A stretch of 13,187 bases of DNA, from the NCBI GenBank assembly GCA_028293005.1, contig JAQGLH010000139.1:1-13187 (forward strand), read 5' to 3'. Position numbers and translations under genes: made by a program. The stretch is from Alphaproteobacteria bacterium. Its GTDB lineage: Bacteria; Pseudomonadota; Alphaproteobacteria; Sphingomonadales; Sphingomonadaceae. The notes below the pieces were generated by a model. The model was not told where the DNA came from and did no database searches. It worked only from the letters and a program-made list of their open reading frames with translations. Positions 1 through 5,512 of this stretch are shown one piece after another. How positions within the stretch are numbered: the stretch's first letter is position 1; every line of letters starts with the position of its first letter.

Positions 1-423
1 CAAGGCGAGAAGGGTGACCAGCCCGGCAAGAAGATCAAGCCCGACCTGGTGATCGAGGACGTCGACAGCAAGGATTATGATGCGCTGCTCCTGCCCGGCG
101 GCACGCGCAATCCAGACAAGCTCAGGATGAACGAGCTGGTCGTCTACACGGTCAAGAAGTTCGTCGATGCAGGCAAGCCGGTCGGCGCAATCTGCCACGG
201 GCCGTGGCTGCTCGTCGAGGCCGACGTGGTACGCGGCCGGACGGTGACGAGCTGGCCCTCGATCCGGACCGACCTCAAGAACGCGGGCGGCAACGTCGTC
301 GACAAGGAAGCGGTGACCGACGGCAATATCGTGACCAGCCGCAAGCCTGAAGATATTCCCGCGTTCACCGACGCCTTCATCAAGCTGCTCGAAAGCGCCG
401 ACGCCCCGCTCGAAACCGCCTGA
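1..423 (+). CDS. DJ-1/PfpI family protein (type 1 glutamine amidotransferase-like), 5' end missing
   Basis: The frame is open from base 1, so the N-terminus lies outside the window; 140 residues are visible. The family includes PfpI, YhbO and DJ-1, cytoplasmic proteins described as proteases, glyoxalases or deglycases that act in stress protection. The nucleophile-elbow motif AICHGPWLL is clear, with the presumed catalytic Cys encoded at 193-195 followed directly by His. Upstream is the usual LLLPGGTRNPDKLR strand-loop, and downstream VTSWPSIRTDLKNAGG and the VTSRKPEDIPAF segment that closes the fold. PfpI-type proteins are about 170-190 residues long, so roughly 40-50 residues are missing; an internal ATG at 49 is too far inside the domain to be the true start. 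It converges with the ligase gene on the other strand, with 30 bp between the stops. The family call is firm. The biochemical activity cannot be told from sequence. Confidence 0.93.
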   Translation, partial: QGEKGDQPGKKIKPDLVIEDVDSKDYDALLLPGGTRNPDKLRMNELVVYTVKKFVDAGKPVGAICHGPWLLVEADVVRGRTVTSWPSIRTDLKNAGGNVVDKEAVTDGNIVTSRKPEDIPAFTDAFIKLLESADAPLETA

Positions 424-453
424 GCGCCCCGTTTCGCCCGCAGTCCGCTGGGC

Positions 454-1809
454 TCACGCCTCGGCGACCGCCGGCTTGCCACGCGGGGCGAAAGGATTGG
501 GGTGATTGGCGCGCTCGCGCTGCTTCAAATAGCTGTCGAAGCCGATCTGGACCGCGAGCAGCATGTAGACGAACGGCTGGAACGCAATCCCGACGAACAG
601 CGATCCGACCAGATAGACGATCTGCGCGTGCTGGAGCGCCGACGCAAGCGGCGAGATCCAGCCGTCCTTCTCGTCTGCGACGCGGTAGCGCCGGCGCAGG
701 ATCTCCATCCGGACCAGGCCGGTGAAGTGGATGACGAGGAACAGCAGCAGCCCGGGATAGCCCTGCTCGCCGAGCATCTCGAAATAGCTCGAATGATAAG
801 CGCGGCCTTTGTCCTCGGTCAGCTGCTGGTCGATCAGCTGCGTCGCCGATCCCTCGGTGGTCACCATCTTCACGCGCAGGGTGTTCTGGCGATAAGCGTC
901 GAAGCCGCCGCCGAACGGATGATCGGAGACATAGTCGAGAGTCCATGCCCAGACCGCGAGGCGCGTGCTTGCCGATTGATCGGCCTGATAGGATTGGATC
1001 GTTTCCATCCGCCCGGTGAAGCTCTGCGGAAGCAGGGGCACGGCAAGCAGCCCGGCGCAGCCGATCAGGCCCACATAGACCAGCCGTCGTTTGACGTCGC
1101 GCAGGGTCAGCAACAGCAGCACGGCGATGCAGACCAAGCCGGTGCGCGCTTCGGTGCCGACCGGGATCAGCACGCAGGCGAAGATCAGATTGTAGGCGAA
1201 CGCGCGGACCCGCCAGTCGCGCGGGTAGATGGTGCCGAACCGCGCCAGCCACAGGATGATCGGCACGAGCGCGATCGCCACCGTCGAGATCGTGCTTCCC
1301 TCGTAAAGGCCGCTGTTGTTGTCGACCATCAGGTTGAGCGCGCCATAACCGCCGCCCGAGGCGACCGTCTTGAGGCCGCCGACGATGATGATCGCGGCCG
1401 CCGAAAGCGTCATGAACAGCAGATAGGCTTCGATCCTGAGCTTCGTGCGCAAGGTGAAGGGAAGGAAGATGGCGAAAACCATCGCCTTCCACACCCAATC
1501 CCATTTGGTCAGCGCGTCGACGGGAAAATCGGCGTGGAGCGTGGTTGCGCCGGCATAGATGAGCAGCAGGATCATCAATCCCTGGCGCGGCGAGACCCGG
1601 AAATCACGCTTATCGTCGGCGACCAGCCAGCCGCCGATCGCGAGGGCGGCGACGATCAGCGAGATCGGAATGCTGTTGAGCAGATAATAAGAAAGGCGCT
1701 GCGGCGCGACGACGTCGACATAAGCGTAGGCGAGCACGAACAGGAACGGACGCTTCACGCCGAACGCGAGCAACGCGGCGAGGAAGGCGACGAAGAAAAG
1801 ATCACGCAC
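454..1809 (-). CDS. O-antigen ligase-like membrane protein, exosortase A-associated O-glycosylation ligase type
   Basis: This is a 451-aa polytopic inner-membrane protein with about ten hydrophobic segments (for example residues 5-18, 21-35, 49-64, 78-90, 108-120, 128-146, 173-190, 203-217, 224-236, 242-262, 350-365, 396-422). It has the WaaL/Wzy_C pattern: a TEARTG segment (residues 219-224) in a membrane helix, then a large periplasmic loop holding STRLAVWAWT and HPFGGGFDAY (281-306). After that comes H339-SSYFEMLGEQG, which matches the conserved His/Glu-Gly region of lipid-linked glycan ligases. The N-terminal layout (MRDLFF..., KRPFLFVLAYAY, VAPQRLS) resembles the family annotated as probable O-glycosylation ligase of the exosortase A (PEP-CTERM) system. 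That family is thought to transfer exopolysaccharide or glycan units onto an acceptor. The start is GTG at 1807-1809, overlapping the stop of the upstream 66-aa gene by 8 nt (GTGCGTGA), which implies translational coupling. The ligase class is well supported. The acceptor and the exosortase link are inference from family resemblance and from the divergent glycosyltransferase. Confidence 0.88.
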   Translation of the reverse strand: MRDLFFVAFLAALLAFGVKRPFLFVLAYAYVDVVAPQRLSYYLLNSIPISLIVAALAIGGWLVADDKRDFRVSPRQGLMILLLIYAGATTLHADFPVDALTKWDWVWKAMVFAIFLPFTLRTKLRIEAYLLFMTLSAAAIIIVGGLKTVASGGGYGALNLMVDNNSGLYEGSTISTVAIALVPIILWLARFGTIYPRDWRVRAFAYNLIFACVLIPVGTEARTGLVCIAVLLLLTLRDVKRRLVYVGLIGCAGLLAVPLLPQSFTGRMETIQSYQADQSASTRLAVWAWTLDYVSDHPFGGGFDAYRQNTLRVKMVTTEGSATQLIDQQLTEDKGRAYHSSYFEMLGEQGYPGLLLFLVIHFTGLVRMEILRRRYRVADEKDGWISPLASALQHAQIVYLVGSLFVGIAFQPFVYMLLAVQIGFDSYLKQRERANHPNPFAPRGKPAVAEA

Positions 1810-2002
1810 CGGCGCGGTCCTCCGGCTTCGGTTTCGGCCTGCGGAACGGGGTTTTCAGAAATGAAGCTTTCAACAATGCGCCGGAGCCCGCGGCGTCGGG
1901 CGCGTGCGCACCGTCATCGTCGAGGTCGGGGCGCGACAACAGGCGCCAAGCGGCGAGGATCAGCAACCCATGGCTCAGCGCCAGGGCGAAATTGTCGATC
2001 AT
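1802..2002 (-). CDS. Small single-span membrane protein upstream of the ligase, function unknown
   Basis: This 66-aa protein has one hydrophobic helix at residues 3-22 (FALALSHGLLILAAWRLL) and a hydrophilic tail that is acidic first (DLDDDG) and then basic and proline-rich (PFRRPKPKPEDR). It starts at ATG 2000-2002 with GGGGA (plus-strand 2011-2015) about 8 nt upstream as a plausible ribosome binding site. Its TGA overlaps the GTG start of the ligase by 8 nt, so the two are almost certainly co-transcribed and coupled. That coupling is the main reason to accept it as real; no family domain is recognisable. It may be an accessory subunit of the ligase or simply a leader gene that sets ligase translation. 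Confidence 0.68.
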   Translation of the reverse strand: MIDNFALALSHGLLILAAWRLLSRPDLDDDGAHAPDAAGSGALLKASFLKTPFRRPKPKPEDRAGA

Positions 2003-2029
2003 GCCAAGGGTCCCCGCGCCATGGCCTGT

Positions 2030-2062
2030 CCTTAAAGGCGCTCGGTTGACGGGCCGTTAAGG
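2030..2062. promoter_or_regulatory. Divergent intergenic region with inverted repeat CCTTAA-N21-TTAAGG
   Basis: The 81 bp between the minus-strand membrane peptide and the plus-strand glycosyltransferase must carry the start signals for both directions. It holds a perfect 6-bp inverted repeat, CCTTAA at 2030-2035 and TTAAGG at 2057-2062. The left arm is itself part of CCTTAAAGG, which reads as a small palindrome. A TTGACG at 2046-2051 looks like a -35 box for the plus strand, but no good -10 follows at 17 nt. A regulatory role is a guess from position and symmetry. Confidence 0.25.
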
Positions 2063-2083
2063 TTGTCGTGCGAGAGCGAACGA

Positions 2084-3286
2084 ATGCGCATCTTGCACAT
2101 TCTCGACCATAGCCTGCCGCTGCACAGCGGCTATTCGTTCCGCACGCGGGCGATCGTCAGAGCGCAGATGGCGAGGGGCTGGGAGGTCGCCTGCCTCACC
2201 GGACCACGCCATATCGTGGCGGGGGCCGACCCCGAAACGTGCGAAGGCATCACCTTTCACCGCACGCCCGCTCCGAAGGTAAGCCGGCCGCCGCTGCGCG
2301 AATGGCGCGAGATCGGCGCCCTTGCCGCGCGCCTCGAGCGCTTCGTCGACGAATGGAAGCCCGATCAGCTTCACGTCCATTCACCGGTGCTCAATGCGAT
2401 CGCTGCGCTGAGGGTCGCGAAAAAGCGTGGTTTGCCCTTGCTCTACGAAATCCGCGCCTTTTGGGAAGATGCGGCGGTCGGCAACGGCACCGGCACCGAA
2501 AATTCGCTCCGCTATCGGGCGACACGGATGCTCGAAACGCACGCCGCGCGCCATGCCGATGCGGTCGCGGTAATCTGCGAAGGCTTGCGCAAGGATCTGG
2601 TCAGCCGCGGGATCGCGCCCGACAAGATCATCGTCGCGCCCAATGGGGTCGACATGACCATGTTCGGAAACCCGATCCTGCCCGATCCGGCCTTCGCCGG
2701 CCGCCACGGGCTCACCGGGGCCGACGTGATCGGTTTCATCGGCTCCTTCTACGATTACGAGGGACTGGACGATCTGATCGCGGCGATGCCGTTGCTGCTC
2801 GCCAAGCGTCCGAACACACATCTCCTGCTCGTCGGCGGCGGTCCGGTCGAGGAACAGCTCAAGGCGCAGGCATCGGCCTCGCCGGCGAGCGCTCGCATCC
2901 ACTTCATCGGCCGCGTGCCGCACGAGCAAGTCGAGCTCTATTATAGCCTGATCGACGTGCTCGCCTATCCGCGCAAGGCGATGCGCCTCACCGAGCTCGT
3001 CACGCCGCTCAAGCCGCTGGAGGCGATGGCGCAGCGCAAGCTCGTGGTAGCCTCCAACGTCGGCGGTCACCGCGAGCTGATCGAGGACGGAGTCACCGGG
3101 ACCCTGTTTGCTGCGGGCGACCCCGCTGCGCTGGCGGCCGCGCTCGACACGCTCTTCGCCAATCGCGGCAAGTGGGAACAGCGACGCGAAGTCGCCCGGC
3201 GGTACGTCGAGCGCGATCGTAACTGGTCGTCAAATATTTCACGCTACATTCCTGCTTACCAAAGATTAACCGGCAAGGCGCTTTGA
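2084..3286 (+). CDS. GT4-family glycosyltransferase, exosortase A system-associated type
   Basis: This 400-aa GT-B-fold glycosyltransferase of family GT4 is cytoplasmic and would transfer a sugar from a nucleotide-sugar donor to a lipid-linked or glycan acceptor in exopolysaccharide assembly. The N-terminal Rossmann domain opens with MRILHILDHSLPLHSGYSFR, a signature of the PEP-CTERM/exosortase A-associated glycosyltransferases. It continues through HVHSPVLNA (97-105), YEIRAFWED (121-129) and VICEGLRKDL (163-172). The donor-binding half has IIVAPNGVDMTMF (182-194), IGFIGSFYDYEGLDDLI (216-232), LLVGGGP (248-254) and the E304-LVTPLKPLEAMA segment with E313, the counterpart of the GT4 EX7E motif. 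ATG 2084 is preferred because the family starts exactly at MRILHI and a GAGAG element sits at about the right distance; an in-frame TTG at 2063 would add seven atypical residues. The sugar and acceptor cannot be read from sequence. It is transcribed divergently from the ligase. Confidence 0.92.
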   Translation: MRILHILDHSLPLHSGYSFRTRAIVRAQMARGWEVACLTGPRHIVAGADPETCEGITFHRTPAPKVSRPPLREWREIGALAARLERFVDEWKPDQLHVHSPVLNAIAALRVAKKRGLPLLYEIRAFWEDAAVGNGTGTENSLRYRATRMLETHAARHADAVAVICEGLRKDLVSRGIAPDKIIVAPNGVDMTMFGNPILPDPAFAGRHGLTGADVIGFIGSFYDYEGLDDLIAAMPLLLAKRPNTHLLLVGGGPVEEQLKAQASASPASARIHFIGRVPHEQVELYYSLIDVLAYPRKAMRLTELVTPLKPLEAMAQRKLVVASNVGGHRELIEDGVTGTLFAAGDPAALAAALDTLFANRGKWEQRREVARRYVERDRNWSSNISRYIPAYQRLTGKAL

Positions 3287-3291
3287 TCGTG

Positions 3292-4197
3292 ATGAAAGCA
3301 AAGGGAAGAAGCCGCGCAAGTGCGCTGAACGCGACGATTGCCGCTTTCGCGGCCTGTTCGATGGCTTTCGCGATTTTCGCAATGCCGGCGGATGTTTTTG
3401 CATCGCTTATCGATGGCGCGGGTCTCCCGCTGGTCCTGTCGGCCGCGCAGCCGCCGCTCGGCAGCACAGCGCGGCTGGCGGTGATGGCAGCCGGCGCAGC
3501 GACAAGCTTCGTTTCGGTCTGGCTGTTGCTCAGTGGCCTCGATCGCTGGGGGAAACAGCGGACCGAGATCGTGGCGGAGCCGGAATGGTTCGCACCGCGC
3601 GTGCGCCGCGCCGATGCACATCCGGACGCACCACTCCGCCGGCCCATTTTTGCCGGATCTGACCTCGGCGAGCCGGGCGAAGATGATTTCGTGTCGGATT
3701 CGCGGTGGCTAGACATGGCAGCCACCGTTCCCGGCCAAAGGGCTGAAGAAATCGATATGCCTGGCGCATTCGAGGCAGGCGCATTCGCCGTGGACGAGCC
3801 TGCCGAGGCTTCCGAAACGGTCGAGGGGACCGAGCCCGCACCATCGCTCGAATCCGACCCCGCGCCCGTGGCGACCACACTTCCAGAGGCCGCTTGGGCG
3901 GCCCCCAGTGAAACGGATCATGACGATCTGCTGGATCTGCGACACGATCAGGTCGCAGACGAGGCCGAAGTGCCGGCCGACGATGAGGATATCAGCACCG
4001 AGGCGCTGATGGCGCGGCTGCCGCTGCCCGACGGACGCAGCGAAAGCGTGTCGCATCTGATCGAACGGCTCGACGCCGGTCTTGCCGCTTGCGAATGGCC
4101 GCTCGCCGCCGCGTCGCCGGGGTCGCCGCCCGAGCCGGCCGACAATCGCCTGCAGGCCGCGCTCGACGAGCTCCAGCGGATGGCAAGCCGCGGCTGA
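3292..4197 (+). CDS. Membrane protein with long acidic tail, function unknown
   Basis: This 301-aa protein is not recognised as a named family. It has two hydrophobic helices near the N-terminus (about residues 13-38 and 60-82), a basic start (MKAKGRSR), and then a long low-complexity, strongly acidic and proline/alanine-rich stretch (about 120-235). A more ordered C-terminal part follows, with SVSHLIERLDAGLA (252-265) and RLQAALDELQRMAS (286-299), which look like two amphipathic helices. It begins 5 nt after the glycosyltransferase stop, so the two form an operon. Start choice is uncertain: ATG 3292, GTG 3289 and TTG 3283 are in frame, and AAGG at 3275-3278 lies 10 nt before the GTG and 13 nt before the ATG. 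I took the ATG. Its company suggests a link to the cell envelope or polysaccharide export, but that is only guilt by association. Confidence 0.85.
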   Translation: MKAKGRSRASALNATIAAFAACSMAFAIFAMPADVFASLIDGAGLPLVLSAAQPPLGSTARLAVMAAGAATSFVSVWLLLSGLDRWGKQRTEIVAEPEWFAPRVRRADAHPDAPLRRPIFAGSDLGEPGEDDFVSDSRWLDMAATVPGQRAEEIDMPGAFEAGAFAVDEPAEASETVEGTEPAPSLESDPAPVATTLPEAAWAAPSETDHDDLLDLRHDQVADEAEVPADDEDISTEALMARLPLPDGRSESVSHLIERLDAGLAACEWPLAAASPGSPPEPADNRLQAALDELQRMASRG

Positions 4198-4209
4198 CCG
4201 CGGCGCGGA

Positions 4210-4425
4210 TCAATCGATCTGAGCTCGCTCCGCGCTCGCTCCGATTTCCCGTGCATCGAGGTACGACGAGACGCGCTGCACAGTTCGCGCGCGAAGCTGC
4301 CGGCCGTTGCGCAAATCCCACACGAACCGGGGGTCGCCGAGCGCGTCGCGCCCGAACCGCGCGGCGGCGGTTCCGCTCCGCGCGAGATAAAGCTCGATAC
4401 GTCGCAGCAGGTTCATGGGCAGCAT
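4210..4425 (-). CDS. Small helix-turn-helix-like protein, Cro-sized, divergent to the S24 repressor
   Basis: The protein has 71 aa. The order of predicted helices resembles a minimal Xre/lambda-repressor-type DNA-binding unit: NLLRRIELYLARSG (5-18), TAAARFGRDALG (19-30), the presumed recognition region DPRFVWDLRNGR (31-42), and RARTVQRVSSYLDA (45-58). It then ends in a short polar tail. The conserved-looking core RFGRDALGDPRFVWDLRNG is of a kind I associate with short unannotated alphaproteobacterial proteins. Three ATGs are in frame (4431, 4425, 4416); 4425 is chosen because AAGG at 4434-4437 sits 8 nt before it but only 2 nt before 4431. The HTH assignment is by eye, not by profile. The gene is convergent with the acidic membrane protein (12 bp between stops). 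If it binds DNA, the shared intergenic region with the S24 repressor is the natural target. Confidence 0.72.
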   Translation of the reverse strand: MLPMNLLRRIELYLARSGTAAARFGRDALGDPRFVWDLRNGRQLRARTVQRVSSYLDAREIGASAERAQID

Positions 4426-4433
4426 GTTCATAG

Positions 4434-4437
4434 CCTT
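4434..4437 (-). promoter_or_regulatory. Ribosome binding site deciding the start of the small HTH-like gene
   Basis: On the minus strand AAGG lies 8 nt before the ATG at 4423-4425 and only 2 nt before the ATG at 4429-4431. The second in-frame ATG is therefore the better start. Confidence 0.45.
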
Positions 4438-4480
4438 GTCTCAGCGAGTCGTCGTTTCCCTTCTGTTCCATGAGCGGGCA

Positions 4481-4514
4481 TTTCCTACTTGTCTAGGGAA
4501 ATTCCTATCGATAG
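4481..4514. promoter_or_regulatory. Candidate operator: three TTCCTA-type half-sites plus a 10-bp palindrome
   Basis: TTCCTA occurs at 4482-4487 and again at 4502-4507, exactly 20 bp apart (about two helical turns). An inverted copy, TAGGGAA, lies between them at 4494-4500. Read in pairs these give TTTCCTA-N6-TAGGGAAA and the imperfect palindrome TAGGGAAATTCCTA. A perfect 10-bp palindrome, CTATCGATAG, follows at 4505-4514 and runs into the -10 box. The repeats overlap the -35 to -10 interval of the S24 gene promoter, so a dimer bound here would block RNA polymerase. S24/CI-type repressors normally control their own promoter through such sites. The repeats are seen directly; the binding partner is inferred. 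Confidence 0.55.
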
Positions 4515-4517
4515 ACT
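4489..4517 (+). promoter_or_regulatory. Sigma70-type promoter of the S24 repressor gene, predicted leaderless transcript
   Basis: TTGTCT (4489-4494) and TAGACT (4512-4517) are separated by exactly 17 nt, a good match to the alphaproteobacterial housekeeping promoter. The ATG of the repressor begins at 4524, 6 nt past the -10 box, just where transcription should start. There is no Shine-Dalgarno sequence between them. The mRNA is therefore probably leaderless or nearly so. Confidence 0.65.
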
Positions 4518-4523
4518 GCGATC

Positions 4524-5180
4524 ATGGATCCACGCGGAGCATTGCAGCGGCTCATCGAGGAGCGCGGCGAGGATTATGCCAGCCTCTCTCGGCTGATCGG
4601 ACGCAACCGCGCCTATGTGCAGCAATATATAAAGCGGGGTGTGCCGAAGCGGCTTGCCGAGGAGGACCGGCGGCTGTTGGCGCGCTATTTCAACGTGCCC
4701 GACGCGCTGCTGGGCGGGCCGCCGGGCATGGTCCCGGGCGGGGCGGGGCGAAGCGACGGCGATCTCGTCGTTGTTCCCCGCCTCGACGTCGAGGCGGCCG
4801 CGGGGGCCGGCGCGCTGGGCGGCGACGAGAGCGCAAGAACACAGTTCGCGTTCGATCAGAAGTGGTTGCGCGCGCTGGTCCAGGGCGACACCCAGCGGCT
4901 GTCGATCATTCGTGTCGAAGGGGATTCGATGGTCCCGAACCTCGCCGACGGTGACGAGATCCTCGTCGATTGCAGCGGAGTGAGCGAACGGCTCCGCGAC
5001 GGCATCTATGTGCTGCGGATCGACGATGCGCTGATCGTCAAACGGCTGGCGCTGAACCCGTCGAGCCGCCGCGTCTCGATCAAGAGCGACAATCGAGCTT
5101 ATCCAACCTGGCCCGAATGCGAGCTGAGCTCGATCGACATCATCGGGCGGGTGGTATGGGCAGGGCGGCGGATCGCCTGA
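4524..5180 (+). CDS. HTH-type transcriptional repressor with S24 (LexA/CI-like) peptidase domain
   Basis: The 218-aa protein has two domains. Residues about 5-57 form a helix-turn-helix unit (LQRLIEERG, YASLSRLIGRNRAYVQQYIKRG, then LAEEDRRLLARYF). After a glycine-rich linker (62-80) the S24 domain starts at VVVPRLDVEAAAGAGALGG (82-100). That segment holds candidate Ala-Gly self-cleavage bonds (A93-G94 or A95-G96). The serine nucleophile is S135 in VEGDSMVPNLADGDEILVD (131-149) and the general-base lysine is K173 in DALIVKRLAL (168-177), so both catalytic residues are present. Family members are cytoplasmic repressors inactivated by RecA-stimulated autocleavage or acting without cleavage. It is not LexA itself: the HTH is of a different type and no GTTC-N7-GTTC alphaproteobacterial SOS box was noticed upstream. 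It is probably autoregulated through the repeats that overlap its promoter. Divergent to a small HTH-like gene. Family call firm; inducing signal unknown. Confidence 0.9.
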   Translation: MDPRGALQRLIEERGEDYASLSRLIGRNRAYVQQYIKRGVPKRLAEEDRRLLARYFNVPDALLGGPPGMVPGGAGRSDGDLVVVPRLDVEAAAGAGALGGDESARTQFAFDQKWLRALVQGDTQRLSIIRVEGDSMVPNLADGDEILVDCSGVSERLRDGIYVLRIDDALIVKRLALNPSSRRVSIKSDNRAYPTWPECELSSIDIIGRVVWAGRRIA

Positions 5181-5201
5181 TCGGCGGGCCGCATGGGCAC
5201 G

Positions 5202-5387
5202 CTAGCGCCGATCGACCAGCCAGATCAGCCCGAGCAGGGTCAGGCCGACCGCGGTTCCGGCCAGGAAGCCGATGCTCGGCTGGCCGAGAAACACCCCAAG
5301 CAAGGCGCCTACGACGATCGCCAGGGCGAGGAGAAATCCGCCTGCGCGGGGCCGATTGTTGCCTGTTCTTTTCATCGCGCGCGCCAT
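5202..5387 (-). CDS. Small two-helix membrane protein, function unknown
   Basis: This 61-aa protein has a basic, glycine-bearing N-terminus (MARAMKRTGNNRPRAGG) and two hydrophobic helices at about 17-36 and 39-58. The helices carry small-residue spacing (GALLGVFLG, GFLAGTAVG) typical of tightly packed hairpins, and the protein ends in LVDRR. The frame stays open upstream to 5456, but that stretch reads as arginine/cysteine-rich noise, so ATG 5385-5387 is chosen; ATG 5373-5375 is possible too. Neither has a clear Shine-Dalgarno sequence. It converges with the S24 repressor (21 bp between stops). No domain is recognised; the clean hydrophobic pattern and the abrupt change at the chosen start support it as real. 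Confidence 0.68.
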   Translation of the reverse strand: MARAMKRTGNNRPRAGGFLLALAIVVGALLGVFLGQPSIGFLAGTAVGLTLLGLIWLVDRR

Positions 5388-5435
5388 GGCAGGTCGACGG
5401 CGGAATCGCCAGCACCGGCTTTGGTGAATCGCGCG

Positions 5436-5468
5436 TTGACGACATCGGCGCGGCAATTTTTAGGGAAA
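5436..5468 (+). promoter_or_regulatory. Possible promoter upstream of the TTG-started small gene, with a TAGGGAAA element
   Basis: TTGACG at 5436-5441 could be a -35 box, but the candidate -10 (TTAGGG at 5460-5465, 18 nt away) is poor. The octamer TAGGGAAA at 5461-5468 repeats the inner half-site found at 4494-4501 in front of the S24 repressor gene. A single octamer match may be chance. Confidence 0.2.
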
Positions 5469-5501
5469 GCGGGCTAGAGCAGCGGTCCAGACAGGCAAGC
5501 C

Positions 5502-5505
5502 AGGG
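5502..5505 (+). promoter_or_regulatory. Ribosome binding site for the TTG-started small gene
   Basis: AGGG lies 7 nt before the TTG at 5513. It is the only good Shine-Dalgarno match in this stretch, and the TTG is the only plausible start just upstream of the conserved-looking reading frame, which has no usable ATG or GTG nearby. Confidence 0.5.
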
Positions 5506-5512
5506 TCGAAAA

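Noticed and set aside
421..456. Hairpin TGAGC(g)CCC / GGGCTCA that pairs the two convergent stop codons, possible two-way terminator
   Set aside because: The stem is only seven pairs with a bulge and a 20-nt loop, and there is no T-tract on either strand.
502..2049. Long plus-strand open frame (about 515 codons) opposite the ligase
   Set aside because: It is antisense to a clear membrane protein, its translation is rich in Arg/Gln/Asp/His with no hydrophobic core or motif, and it arises from the GC-rich codon bias.
4089..4433. Plus-strand open frame across the small HTH-like gene
   Set aside because: It is an Arg/Ala-rich translation with no structure and is antisense to a frame with regular helices and a sensible start.
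4524..5180. Calling the S24 protein LexA, the SOS master repressor
   Set aside because: The HTH does not match the LexA winged helix, and no GTTC-N7-GTTC box lies upstream; only the peptidase half is shared.
5202..5456. The longer 84-codon version of the two-helix membrane protein
   Set aside because: The first 23 residues are Arg/Cys/His/Pro-rich noise that changes abruptly at the internal ATG; the shorter form is more credible.
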